From assembly GCA_016712265.1 (NCBI GenBank), contig JADJRJ010000030.1:496001-560000 (forward strand): 64,000 nt of DNA, in the 5' to 3' direction. This document shows positions 1-7,810 of this stretch, in pieces (within the stretch, counting starts at the first letter, position 1; each line of letters opens with the position of its first letter). A program made the translations under genes and the position numbers. Under the pieces are notes generated by a model that saw nothing but the letters and a program-made list of their open reading frames with translations, was not told the DNA's origin and searched no databases. Source of the DNA: Gemmatimonadota bacterium. Lineage in GTDB: Bacteria > Gemmatimonadota > Gemmatimonadetes > Gemmatimonadales > Gemmatimonadaceae.

Positions 1-579
1 GAGCAGCCGGAGCACGCCTACCGGGTCGCGAAGGTGCTCCAGCACGTGGGAGAGGACCACGACGTCGAACGGACCTACCCCCGAGACCACCTCGGCGAGG
101 GGACGATCGTGAACTGCAACCCCGATCCCGCGCAGGTGGGCCACGCAGGGTTCGGACAGTTCCTGGGCGTGCAGCTCGGCCCCGGGGAATCGGGATCCAA
201 GGCGGTGCAGGATGTGCCCAAAGCCGGCACCAACATCGAGGATCCGCTGGGGCGACCGATCCCCGAGGTGCTTCACCAGCAGGTCCGCGACCGCCTCACC
301 GCGGTTGAAGAAGAACAGGTTGTCCCGGGGGAAGTTCGCGAGATCCGCCGCATTTCCCCCGTAACGCCCCCCGCTTCGGTAGTCCCTGGTGTAGTACCTG
401 GTCAGCTCGTCTTCGGAAGGAACAGGGGAGAGTTGCACCAGGGAGCATGCTGCACAGCGCGCAATATCGCCGTTGAATAACCGCCGCCCAGCCGGTGACT
501 CCGAACGATAGGGACGGAGCCGGGCCAGATCGGCGCTACCGCATGCAAGACAGGTCCGGGATGGTGTCATGTGTACCAT
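1..579 (-). CDS. Class I SAM-dependent methyltransferase with N-terminal Cys pairs, C-terminus cut by window edge
   Basis: Reading the minus strand from an ATG at 579 (a second in-frame ATG is at 570) gives an open frame to the window edge. Near the N-terminus are two cysteine pairs, CLAC and CAAC, about 30 residues apart, probably a small zinc site. They are followed by the SAM-binding motif I segment DVGAGFGH and then a VVLSHVLEHLRDP stretch, the usual motif of Methyltransf_23-type enzymes. Proteins with this layout often lie in surface-polysaccharide or small-molecule clusters, but the substrate cannot be told here. The frame is intact as far as visible. No convincing Shine-Dalgarno precedes either ATG. 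The gene is divergent from ssrA. Confidence 0.8.
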   Translation of the reverse strand, partial: MVHMTPSRTCLACGSADLARLRPYRSESPAGRRLFNGDIARCAACSLVQLSPVPSEDELTRYYTRDYRSGGRYGGNAADLANFPRDNLFFFNRGEAVADLLVKHLGDRSPQRILDVGAGFGHILHRLGSRFPGAELHAQELSEPCVAHLRGIGVAVHDRPLAEVVSGVGPFDVVVLSHVLEHLRDPVGVLRLL

Positions 580-582
580 GAG

Positions 583-606
583 GACGAACGTCGCAAGTCG
601 TTCGTC
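583..606. repeat. Perfect 8-bp inverted repeat upstream of the methyltransferase gene
   Basis: GACGAACG and CGTTCGTC flank an 8-base spacer. The element lies 4 bases upstream of the ATG at 579 on the minus strand. It could be an operator or a leader hairpin. No T-run follows on either side, so it is not a typical terminator. Confidence 0.5.
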
Positions 607-654
607 AACAACAACTTCGCGGTGTCTGCTGAACCAGCATCGCGCATGGTGCCG

Positions 655-682
655 TTGACATGGCGTCGGCCTGCGCTACTCT
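655..682 (+). promoter_or_regulatory. Probable ssrA promoter
   Basis: TTGACA at 655-660 is a perfect -35 hexamer. After a 16-base spacer comes TACTCT at 677-682 as the -10. Transcription would begin near 689, about 16 bases before the mature tmRNA 5' end, which fits 5' trimming by RNase P. Confidence 0.6.
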
Positions 683-704
683 TCCTACTGTCCATGATCA
701 ATCC

Positions 705-1063
705 GGGGGCGACTTGGCTTCGACGGGGTCGGTGACGCTGTAGCTGCGTGCCCAGGTGCTGGGTCCTGGTAAAACCCTCGGCAAACCTACAACTGCCAAC
801 ACTGAAATGGCCCTGGCTGCGTAACTCTTCGGAGTTGCTGTAAGCCTTGCTCCTGATGAAGCCTGCCCGAGGCGGCGTTAGGAGTATCGGAATATCGGGA
901 TAGTCTGTCGTCGCGCCTCTTGGCGACGGGCGAAACTTTAGGAGGCTTGTGCAGGAATGGGCTGCCCACTGGCCAGTTTCTGCAGACATCAACCGGTGGG
1001 CTACGCACGTAGGGGCTGTGGTTGATCTTGTCTCGGACCGGGGTTCGAATCCCCGCGCCTCCA
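705..1063 (+). ncRNA. ssrA: Transfer-messenger RNA (tmRNA)
   Basis: The 5' end begins GGGGGCGA followed by CTTGGCTTCGACGGGG, the standard tmRNA opening. The 3' end has a T-arm with GGTTCGAATCCCC and an acceptor strand CGCCTCC that pairs with GGGGGCG (one G-U pair), leaving an A discriminator at 1063. CCA is not encoded and must be added. The tag frame inside ends in Ala-Leu-Ala-Ala before TAA. With SmpB (not in this window) tmRNA rescues stalled ribosomes and tags the unfinished protein for proteolysis. It is one-piece, not permuted. It has its own promoter upstream and a strong hairpin terminator downstream. Confidence 0.96.
780..824 (+). other. ssrA: tmRNA tag-peptide reading frame
   Basis: The frame reads GKPTTANTEMALAA and then TAA at 822-824. 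The resume codon is taken as GGC, by analogy with Gram-positive tags that begin Gly-Lys. The ALAA tail is the expected degradation signal. The exact resume codon is an inference. Confidence 0.75.
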
Positions 1064-1068
1064 CTCTG

Positions 1069-1108
1069 AACCCCACTCGTGAACCTTGCGAGTGGGGTTC
1101 TTTGCTTT
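1069..1108 (+). terminator. Rho-independent terminator after ssrA
   Basis: An 11-bp perfect stem (AACCCCACTCG at 1069-1079, CGAGTGGGGTT at 1089-1099) with a 9-base loop is followed by a T-rich tail, CTTTGCTTTG. It lies between the tmRNA 3' end and the ATG of the next gene. Confidence 0.85.
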
Positions 1109-1127
1109 GCACCGTCTGGATACCTCA

Positions 1128-2303
1128 ATGGCATCATCGTTCCGCGCGCCCAATACGCCGGTCTATCGCGCCTCCACCGTCCTCTTCGACTCGATCGCAC
1201 ACCTCGAGGAGGTGCACCGGGCCAACCGCGCGGGCGATCCCGATCCGAAGATGTACGGCACCTTCGGGACGCCCACCACCGACGCACTCCGGGACGCGGT
1301 GCTCGCCGCGGAAGGGGGCGCGGGTGTCGTCTTCGCTCCCAGTGGGCTCGGCGCTGTGGCCGTCGCCCTGTTGACCGTCGCGCGAACCGGAGCACACCTG
1401 CTGGTCCCCGACTCCGTGTACGGACCGACCCGTGAACTCTGCGACAAGACCCTTAGCCGCCTTGGCGTGGAGACGGAGTACTACGATCCGATGGTTGGCG
1501 CAGAGATCGTGCAGCTGTTGCGGGCATCCACCTGCGCCGTGCTCCAGGAAAGCCCGGGAAGCTACACCTTCGAGGTGCAGGATGTCCCCGCCATCTCCCG
1601 CGCCATCCGGAGCAGCGGTCACCCCGCCGCCATTCTCATGGACAATGCGTGGGGCTCGCCGGGGCTCTTCCGCCCCCTCGACCACGGTGTGGATATCTCG
1701 ATCATCCCCCTCACCAAGTACTGGGGCGGACACGCCGATCTCCTTTTGGGGGCAGTGGTTGCGAGCGCGACTTCATGGAGTGCGTTACGGGATACCGCCG
1801 TCGCGTTAGGCAGCTGCACCAATGGGGACGAGGCCTACCTCGCGACGCGCGGTGCACGCTCTGTGGAAATTCGCCTCCGCCAGCACGAGCGCTCCGGGCT
1901 CGCCGTCGCGAAGTGGCTGCAGGGACAGCGGCGCGTTGGTCAGGTCCTTCACGTGGCGTTCCCGGACTGTCCGGGGCACGACGTCTGGCGAAGGGACTAC
2001 AACGGATCGAACGGGCTATTCGCGTTCATGCTGCTCACGCCGGCGGGCACGGCGGCAACGAAGGACGAAGTTGCGGTATTCGTCGATCGCCTCGTACAGA
2101 CCGGCGCCTTTGGCCTCGGGTACTCGTGGGGTGGGTTTGAGAGCCTCGTGATGCCAGCGGTGCTCCCGGGCGGCGCCAACATCACCCGGACGGTGTCCAC
2201 GGCGTCGCTGGAGAACCTCGTTCGGCTGCACATCGGGCTTGAGCCCGTCGAGCGCCTCGTGGCGGCACTCGAGTTCGCGCTGGGCTCGGCCCTTATTCCT
2301 TGA
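1128..2303 (+). CDS. metC: Cystathionine beta-lyase / trans-sulfuration PLP enzyme
   Basis: This 391-residue protein belongs to the Cys/Met-metabolism PLP family. The PLP-lysine motif LTKYWGGHAD is visible, with the lysine near residue 197, and the upstream metal-free loop NAWGSPGLFRPLDHGVD is typical of MetC. The N-terminus NTPVYRASTVLF matches cystathionine beta-lyases better than gamma-synthases. The likely reaction is cystathionine to homocysteine, pyruvate and ammonia in methionine synthesis. ATG at 1128 is preferred because an upstream in-frame TTG (1086) lies inside the ssrA terminator. Only about 20 bases separate terminator and start, so the promoter is unclear. The 3' end overlaps the convergent minus-strand gene by 11 bases. 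Confidence 0.88.
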   Translation: MASSFRAPNTPVYRASTVLFDSIAHLEEVHRANRAGDPDPKMYGTFGTPTTDALRDAVLAAEGGAGVVFAPSGLGAVAVALLTVARTGAHLLVPDSVYGPTRELCDKTLSRLGVETEYYDPMVGAEIVQLLRASTCAVLQESPGSYTFEVQDVPAISRAIRSSGHPAAILMDNAWGSPGLFRPLDHGVDISIIPLTKYWGGHADLLLGAVVASATSWSALRDTAVALGSCTNGDEAYLATRGARSVEIRLRQHERSGLAVAKWLQGQRRVGQVLHVAFPDCPGHDVWRRDYNGSNGLFAFMLLTPAGTAATKDEVAVFVDRLVQTGAFGLGYSWGGFESLVMPAVLPGGANITRTVSTASLENLVRLHIGLEPVERLVAALEFALGSALIP

Positions 2304-3057
2304 GCCGCTTCGATTTCTTCAGGTAGCGGGCAATGCCCCACCCGAGAACGACGCCGCCGATGGCTACCCAGTAGACCAACGGTCGCGGCTCCGTCGACGT
2401 GAGAAGGGCGTACCGCCGATCCTTGAGCAGGAGGAGCACGGCGGAGCCGGCCATCCAGTAGGCGGCACTCCCGTATTCCTTCAGCACCACGCGCCGCCAA
2501 TTGAAGGTCATCCCGGAGGTCGCAGTGGCGAGCCCCCCGAGACGCACCCACCAGCGAGGTACCCGGGCGCAGTAGGCCGCGAACTCGCTCCCATACTGTC
2601 GACCGAGATAGGCCTCTTCGGCCGCGACGATCGCGCGGTATCCCAGGAGGAAGAACGGGGCGCCGAAGAGGTACATCCACGGGCTGTTCCAGATAACGAA
2701 GAGCCCCGCGAGGATCAGGATATTTCCGACGTACAGCGGATTGCGCGACAGGGCGAAGAACCCGGTGGACACCAGGCCCTCGGCGTAGACCTCGCGATTA
2801 CGCCCGCCACGGACGATGTACCGATACCCGATGACCGCCACACGAAGCAGCTGCCCGGCGAGGGCAATGGCCACGCCGGCAATGTCAACCAGGCGAGACC
2901 TCGGTACGTCGCCGCCCATGGTGCCCATCGGGGTCATCACGAGGAGCCCCACGAGGACCACGGGAAAGACCGCATCGCGGGTCTTGAACAGGAAGTTCCC
3001 GTACCGGACGAGCCAGGCAGGACTCCAGGGCAGTGCAGGGACCTGGCTCGCGTTCAC
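2293..3057 (-). CDS. Integral membrane methyltransferase, ICMT/PEMT type
   Basis: About 254 residues with several hydrophobic spans. It carries the conserved ICMT/PEMT core: GLVSTGFFALSRNPLYVG around residues 94-111, then an EE pair, YGSEFAAYCARVPRW and a basic C-terminus. Members use SAM to methylate isoprenylcysteine carboxylates, phospholipid amines or other membrane substrates; the substrate here is unknown. GTG at 3057 is chosen because it overlaps the cmoA stop in a GTGA, implying coupled translation; an upstream start would run far into cmoA. It is the last gene of the minus-strand series. Its position directly after a carboxy-SAM synthase raises the question of which cofactor it uses. 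Confidence 0.8.
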   Translation of the reverse strand: MNASQVPALPWSPAWLVRYGNFLFKTRDAVFPVVLVGLLVMTPMGTMGGDVPRSRLVDIAGVAIALAGQLLRVAVIGYRYIVRGGRNREVYAEGLVSTGFFALSRNPLYVGNILILAGLFVIWNSPWMYLFGAPFFLLGYRAIVAAEEAYLGRQYGSEFAAYCARVPRWWVRLGGLATATSGMTFNWRRVVLKEYGSAAYWMAGSAVLLLLKDRRYALLTSTEPRPLVYWVAIGGVVLGWGIARYLKKSKRLKE

Positions 3058-3830
3058 TTGACGGCGATCATCCCCGAGAAGTTGTACCAGCGGAACCAGG
3101 TCTGGAACTTCGTGAACCCGCACTTCCTGCAGAGCGCCTCATTCTCGGCGAGGTGATACGGAATGAGCACGTTCTCGAGGGCTTCACGCTTCTGGGAGAT
3201 CTCGAGATCGGAGTACCCGTGCCGGCGCTTCATGTCGTAGTAGTACTTGATGAAGAGGCGGTTGAAGAGGGTGTCGTCCTCGGTGAGCTTCTCGACCAGG
3301 ATGAGGCATCCCTGTGGGTTCATTCCTTCGGCGATCGTCCGGATGAGGCGTTCGCGATGGAGGGGGCGCACGAACTGCAGGGTGAGCGTGAGGATCACGA
3401 CCGAGGCATTCTCGATGGTGATCTCCTCGTGGAGGTCGCCGAGCACCAGCGTGCGGCGCCGCGCGCTCGGGAGCGCATCGAGTTTGCTCTGCGCCTTGGC
3501 GAGCATCTCCGCCGAGTTGTCGATACCCACGAAGTGCACGTCCGGGTGCACCACGGGCTCGCACGCGATGAGCGTCGTCGCAGTCGCACACCCAAGGTCG
3601 TACAGATTGGTCCCCGGAACCGCAAAGTCCGCGGCCAACTCGGTGGTCATGCGCTGGATCTCATGGTAGAACGGGACGGAACGCCCCACCATGTCGTCAA
3701 ACACGCCGGCGGTGCGTGAGTCGAACTTGAAGTCCGTCGCCTGCTGGGGTGCGGCGAACACCTTGTCCGGTGGGACGTGCTCCACGGCCCCAACGGGCAT
3801 CGCGCCGGCCACGGCATCGGGGTTGGTCAT
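3054..3830 (-). CDS. cmoA: Carboxy-S-adenosyl-L-methionine synthase (CmoA family)
   Basis: The 258-residue protein has the CmoA signature order: FDDMVGRSVPFYHEIQRM, the SAM loop YDLGCATATT near residues 77-86, LTLQFVRPLHRERLI, and the C-terminal block GYSDLEISQKREALENV. The arginine of QKR (about residue 215) aligns with Arg199 of Escherichia coli CmoA, which holds the carboxylate of carboxy-SAM. Known reaction of the family: SAM plus prephenate gives carboxy-SAM plus phenylpyruvate. In enterobacteria CmoB then modifies tRNA wobble uridine; no cmoB is visible here. The start ATG overlaps the chorismate mutase stop (ATGA). The adjacent prephenate-forming enzyme fits the reaction well. Confidence 0.9.
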   Translation of the reverse strand: MTNPDAVAGAMPVGAVEHVPPDKVFAAPQQATDFKFDSRTAGVFDDMVGRSVPFYHEIQRMTTELAADFAVPGTNLYDLGCATATTLIACEPVVHPDVHFVGIDNSAEMLAKAQSKLDALPSARRRTLVLGDLHEEITIENASVVILTLTLQFVRPLHRERLIRTIAEGMNPQGCLILVEKLTEDDTLFNRLFIKYYYDMKRRHGYSDLEISQKREALENVLIPYHLAENEALCRKCGFTKFQTWFRWYNFSGMIAVK

Positions 3831-4117
3831 GGAATCGCCTCCTGCGACTTGCGCGCAATCGTGATGAGCAGCCGAAAGACCTGGCGAACCTCAGCGTCCG
3901 GGATACCCGCTTGGCGGGCGTACTCAGCGGCGGTTTCCATGACCCGAGCCTCCCGGACCGGATCGAGGAGGGGAAGGCCCGCGACTCGCTTGGCGCGTCC
4001 CGCTTCTGCCGCAAGTTTGGCGCGATGCACGACGAGTTCCACGATCTGGCGATCGACCTGCTCGATTTCTTCGCGCAGCCGCGCGAGCTCCCGCACGGCC
4101 TCCTGGGGGGTGCTCAC
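3827..4117 (-). CDS. Chorismate mutase, AroQ class
   Basis: A 96-residue all-helical protein with the AroQ pattern: LREEIEQVDRQIVELVVHR in helix 1, then a GRAKR segment and a C-terminal helix. Active-site arginines and lysine are in the expected places. It converts chorismate to prephenate in the cytoplasm. It is free-standing, not fused to a dehydratase or to DAHP synthase. GTG at 4117 overlaps the stop of the upstream DAHP synthase gene (GTGA), and its own stop overlaps cmoA. Prephenate is both the precursor of Phe/Tyr and the carboxyl donor used by CmoA, so the pairing may be functional. Confidence 0.88.
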   Translation of the reverse strand: MSTPQEAVRELARLREEIEQVDRQIVELVVHRAKLAAEAGRAKRVAGLPLLDPVREARVMETAAEYARQAGIPDAEVRQVFRLLITIARKSQEAIP

Positions 4118-5001
4118 GAGGCAGGCTCCGTGTGCGGGGCAACCGGAATGGGTGCTGGGGCCACCAGGTACCGTCCGGCCGCCTGCACGAAGGGAGCGAG
4201 CCCGCGCATGAGCGCGTCGAACTCCGCGAGACTCAGCGACTGGTCGGCGTCAGACAGTGCCTCCGGTGGGCGGGGGTGCACCTCAACGATGAGGCCGTCG
4301 GCGCCCGCCGCAATGGCCGCATTGGACAGTGCCGCCACGATGTCGGTCCGTCCGGCGGCATGGCTCGGATCCACGATCACCGGCAGGTGCGTTTCCCGCT
4401 TGAGCACCGGGATCGCGGCCACGTCGAACGTGTTGCGCGTCTCCGTATCAAACGAACGAATGCCGCGCTCACACAGGATCACATCCATATTGCCCTGGGT
4501 CATGATGTGCTCCGCGGCCATGACCAGCTCGGCGATGGTGGCTGCAAACCCCCGCTTGAGCAGGACGGGCTTGCGCGTCCGGCCGACCTCGGACAACAGG
4601 GCATAGTTGTGCATGTTGCGGGCGCCGATCTGCAGGATGTCCGCGTACATCGCGACCGTATCCACCAGCCGGGTGTCGATGACCTCGGTCACGACCGGCA
4701 TCCCGGTCTCGGCCCGGACGGTCGCCAGCATCTCGAGCGCGTCGACGCCGAGTCCGGAGAATGTGTAGGGAGAGGTTCGCGGCTTGAAGGCGCCCCCTCG
4801 CAGGAATGCGGCGCCGGCGGCGCGGACGGAGGTCGCCGTCTGGCTCAACATTCCGTAACTCTCCACTGAGCATGGCCCGGCGATGATCGCAATCCCAGGC
4901 CCGCCAATCGTCAGGCTGGTGTCAGGAACCGTGATGACGGTCGGGCCTGCAGAGGCGCCCAGACCTGCGAGGGGATACGGCCGCTTTCGAGGTGCGCTCA
5001 C
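4114..5001 (-). CDS. aroF: 3-deoxy-7-phosphoheptulonate (DAHP) synthase, AroF/KDOPS-like type
   Basis: About 295 residues. GPCSVES near residues 42-48, FLRGGAFKPRTSPYTFSGLG, TEVIDTRLVD, the QIGARNMHNY segment and VDPSHAAGR are the family marks of the type I-beta enzymes. It joins PEP and erythrose-4-phosphate as the first step of the shikimate pathway. There is no N-terminal ferredoxin-like regulatory domain of full size, only about 30 extra residues. GTG at 5001 is the best start. In Bacillus-like lineages this enzyme is fused to AroQ; here the two are separate but translationally coupled. A 74-base gap separates it from ppdK upstream. Confidence 0.92.
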   Translation of the reverse strand: MSAPRKRPYPLAGLGASAGPTVITVPDTSLTIGGPGIAIIAGPCSVESYGMLSQTATSVRAAGAAFLRGGAFKPRTSPYTFSGLGVDALEMLATVRAETGMPVVTEVIDTRLVDTVAMYADILQIGARNMHNYALLSEVGRTRKPVLLKRGFAATIAELVMAAEHIMTQGNMDVILCERGIRSFDTETRNTFDVAAIPVLKRETHLPVIVDPSHAAGRTDIVAALSNAAIAAGADGLIVEVHPRPPEALSDADQSLSLAEFDALMRGLAPFVQAAGRYLVAPAPIPVAPHTEPAS

Positions 5002-5075
5002 GTCGGGGGGAGCAAGATGGTGTCGGGCGGCGCGACGCTATCCCCGCGACCGCCTCACCGTCAAGCGCCAGAGCC

Positions 5076-7739
5076 TCACGACGTCAGCGCCGCCTGGGCC
5101 GCGGCCAATCGTGCGATAGGTACCCGGAACGGCGAGCAGGAAACATAGTCGAGGCCCGCCGAGTGGCAGAAGGCGATCGATCGAGGCTCGCCGCCATGCT
5201 CACCGCAAATTCCCGTCTTGAGTCCGGGGCGGGCACCGCGCCCGTCGTCCACCGCCATCCGGATGAGCTTACCGACTCCCACGACATCGAGGACCTGGAA
5301 GGGATCCTCCGGCAGCAGGCCGCGCTCCACGTAGCCCGGCAAGAAGCGGCCGGCGTCGTCCCTGCTCAGACCGAGCGTGGTCTGCGTCAGGTCGTTGGTC
5401 CCGAACGAGAAGAATTCGGCCGTTCGGGCGATCTCCGCCGCGGTCAGCGCCGCGCGTGGCAGCTCGATCATGGTACCGATCTGGTAGGGGATGTCGTATC
5501 CCATCGCACGGACCACCTGGGTGTGGCACTCCTCAAGAATGGCCCGCTGGTGCACGAACTCCTTCTCGGTGGCGACCAGGGGAACCATGATCTCGACCTG
5601 AACGTCGAGCCCGCGTCGACTCGCGCGGACCGCGGCCTCAAAAATTGCCCGCCCCTGCATCTCCGTGATCTCCGGGTAGGTGATCCCGAGGCGGCAGCCG
5701 CGGTGGCCCAACATGGGGTTGGATTCCCGGAGTCCTTCGACAATCCTCGTCAGCTCTTCGCGCGTCAGCCGGAGCTGGCGAGCCAGCAACTTGCTTTCCT
5801 CGCCACCGTGGGGGAGGAACTCATGGAGCGGCGGGTCCAGTAGCCGGATGTTGACCGGATACCCGCTCATGGCCTCGAAGATCGCCTCGAAGTCTCCGCG
5901 CTGCATCGGCTGCAACTTGGCCAGGGCCCGACGGCGACCGCCCTCATCGCGCGCGACGATCATCTCGCGCATCGCGTGGATCCGGTCGCCTTCGAAGAAC
6001 ATGTGCTCGGTGCGGCACAGCCCGATCCCCTCCGCTCCAAACGCCCGCGCGACGCGCGCATCGCGCGGCGTGTCGGCGTTCGCGCGCACCTTGAGGCGAC
6101 GTACGCCGTCCGCCCATTGCAGGACCTGGGCGAAAGCCTGGTGCAGGGGTGCCTCGGCCGCCGCCAGTTGTCCTTGGGTGACGCGCACGACCTCCGAGGG
6201 GACTGTAGGGAGGTCTCCCGGGAAGACACGACCCGTCGCGCCGTCGAGGGTGATCCAGTCTCCCTCGCGCACTGTGGTGGTGCCGACGGTGAACTCCCGA
6301 CGCGTGGTGTCCACCTCAACCTCCTTGCATCCCACCACCGCGCACTTGCCCATCCCGCGGGCCACGACCGCCGCGTGACTCGTCATCCCACCGCGCGAGG
6401 TGAGGACCGCACGTGCGGCGACGATACCGTGGAAGTCCTCTGGTGTCGTTTCCTCGCGCACGAGAATCACGGCTTCACCCCGTGCGGCACGGGACTCTGC
6501 GACGTCGGGGTCAAACACCACAATGCCGGCCGCCGCGCCAGGGCTCGCGGGGAGCCCGGTGGCGATGGGGACCGCGCGGGCTGATGGATCAATCACGGGG
6601 TGCAGCAGCTGGTCCAGCTGTGACGCGTTCACGCGCTGGATGGCGTCCCGCGTCGTGATCAAGCCCTCCGCCACCATGTCACGGGCAATCCGGAGCGACG
6701 CCGCCGCGGTCCGCTTTCCCGTGCGGGTCTGGAGGAGGTACAACGTGCCCCGTTCCACGGTGAACTCCAGGTCCTGCATGTCGCGAAAATGGCGCTCCAA
6801 CACCTCCTGGATACGGAGCAACTCCGCATAGGCGGCGGGAAGGCGCGTCGCCATTTCATCAATGTGGAGCGGGGTACGAATGCCGGCCACGACATCCTCG
6901 CCCTGTGCATTGACCAGGAACTCACCATAGAACCGGCGCTCTCCCGTGGAGGGATCGCGCGTGAATGCGACCCCCGTCCCGCTGTCATCGCCCATGTTGC
7001 CGAAGACCATCGCGACGATGTTGACGGCAGTTCCCAGCGTCTCGGCGATGCCATTCACGCGACGGTAGTCGACGGCCTTCTTGAGCGTCCAGGACTTCCA
7101 CACCGCCTCGATGGCTCCCCAAAGCTGAAGTCGCGGGTCCATCGGGAAGTCGGCGCCCGTCTCGTGGCGAATCAGTGCCTTGTACTCTTCGACGAGATTC
7201 CGGAGGGCCTCCTCGGACAGCTCCGCGTCTGTGGCCACGCCTGCCGTCATCCGCTTGGCCTTAAGCAGGTGCTCGAACTGCTGGGCGGGGACTCCGAGCA
7301 CTACATCGCCATACATCTGGAGGAAGCGGCGGTACGAATCAAACGCGAACCGCGCATTGCCACTCAGTGTCGCGAGCCCCTGAACGGTTCGGTCATTCAG
7401 GCCGAGGTTGAGGATCGTCTCCATCATCCCCGGCATGCTGACCGGGCCGCCGGAGCGGACCGACACCAGCAGCGGGTTGGCCGCATCGCCAAAGCCACGA
7501 CCGGTCACCTCTTCCAGTCGGGCGAGGTGTTCCGCCACCTCGGCCTCGAGTCCATCGGGCCGCCGACCCGCCTCGAGGTAGGTGAGGCAGGTGGAGCAGG
7601 CGAGGGTGAACCCGGGGGGCACCGGGACACCGATGTTTGTCATTTCCGCGAGATTCGCCCCCTTGCCGCCAAGGATGGCCTTCATCTCGCGGGTGCCCGC
7701 GGCCCTGCCGTTGCCAAAGAAGTAGACCAACTGCGTCAT
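5076..7739 (-). CDS. ppdK: Pyruvate, phosphate dikinase
   Basis: 887 residues, normal for the family. The N-terminal nucleotide-binding domain starts MTQLVYFFGNG and GGKGANLAEM. The swivelling phosphohistidine domain carries GGMTSHAAVVARGMGK around residue 455. The C-terminal TIM barrel holds the PEP/pyruvate site, including GICGEHGGEP. It interconverts pyruvate, ATP and phosphate with PEP, AMP and pyrophosphate. ATG at 7739 is chosen because homology begins there, although the frame stays open about 100 codons upstream into purF. It may supply PEP to the DAHP synthase encoded next. Confidence 0.95.
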   Translation of the reverse strand: MTQLVYFFGNGRAAGTREMKAILGGKGANLAEMTNIGVPVPPGFTLACSTCLTYLEAGRRPDGLEAEVAEHLARLEEVTGRGFGDAANPLLVSVRSGGPVSMPGMMETILNLGLNDRTVQGLATLSGNARFAFDSYRRFLQMYGDVVLGVPAQQFEHLLKAKRMTAGVATDAELSEEALRNLVEEYKALIRHETGADFPMDPRLQLWGAIEAVWKSWTLKKAVDYRRVNGIAETLGTAVNIVAMVFGNMGDDSGTGVAFTRDPSTGERRFYGEFLVNAQGEDVVAGIRTPLHIDEMATRLPAAYAELLRIQEVLERHFRDMQDLEFTVERGTLYLLQTRTGKRTAAASLRIARDMVAEGLITTRDAIQRVNASQLDQLLHPVIDPSARAVPIATGLPASPGAAAGIVVFDPDVAESRAARGEAVILVREETTPEDFHGIVAARAVLTSRGGMTSHAAVVARGMGKCAVVGCKEVEVDTTRREFTVGTTTVREGDWITLDGATGRVFPGDLPTVPSEVVRVTQGQLAAAEAPLHQAFAQVLQWADGVRRLKVRANADTPRDARVARAFGAEGIGLCRTEHMFFEGDRIHAMREMIVARDEGGRRRALAKLQPMQRGDFEAIFEAMSGYPVNIRLLDPPLHEFLPHGGEESKLLARQLRLTREELTRIVEGLRESNPMLGHRGCRLGITYPEITEMQGRAIFEAAVRASRRGLDVQVEIMVPLVATEKEFVHQRAILEECHTQVVRAMGYDIPYQIGTMIELPRAALTAAEIARTAEFFSFGTNDLTQTTLGLSRDDAGRFLPGYVERGLLPEDPFQVLDVVGVGKLIRMAVDDGRGARPGLKTGICGEHGGEPRSIAFCHSAGLDYVSCSPFRVPIARLAAAQAALTS

Positions 7740-7810
7740 GGAGCGCCTCGATGTCGTCCCAGGGTCCTTGGCGGACCCGATGTCGGGTCCGGAGCAGGTC
7801 CAGCGGTTGC

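Noticed and set aside
34..480. Open + strand frame of 148 codons at the left edge
   Set aside because: It is antisense to a clear SAM methyltransferase frame with motif I and Cys pairs on the minus strand.
1086..1127. TTG start giving a longer metC product
   Set aside because: It lies inside the ssrA terminator hairpin, and homology starts at the ATG at 1128.
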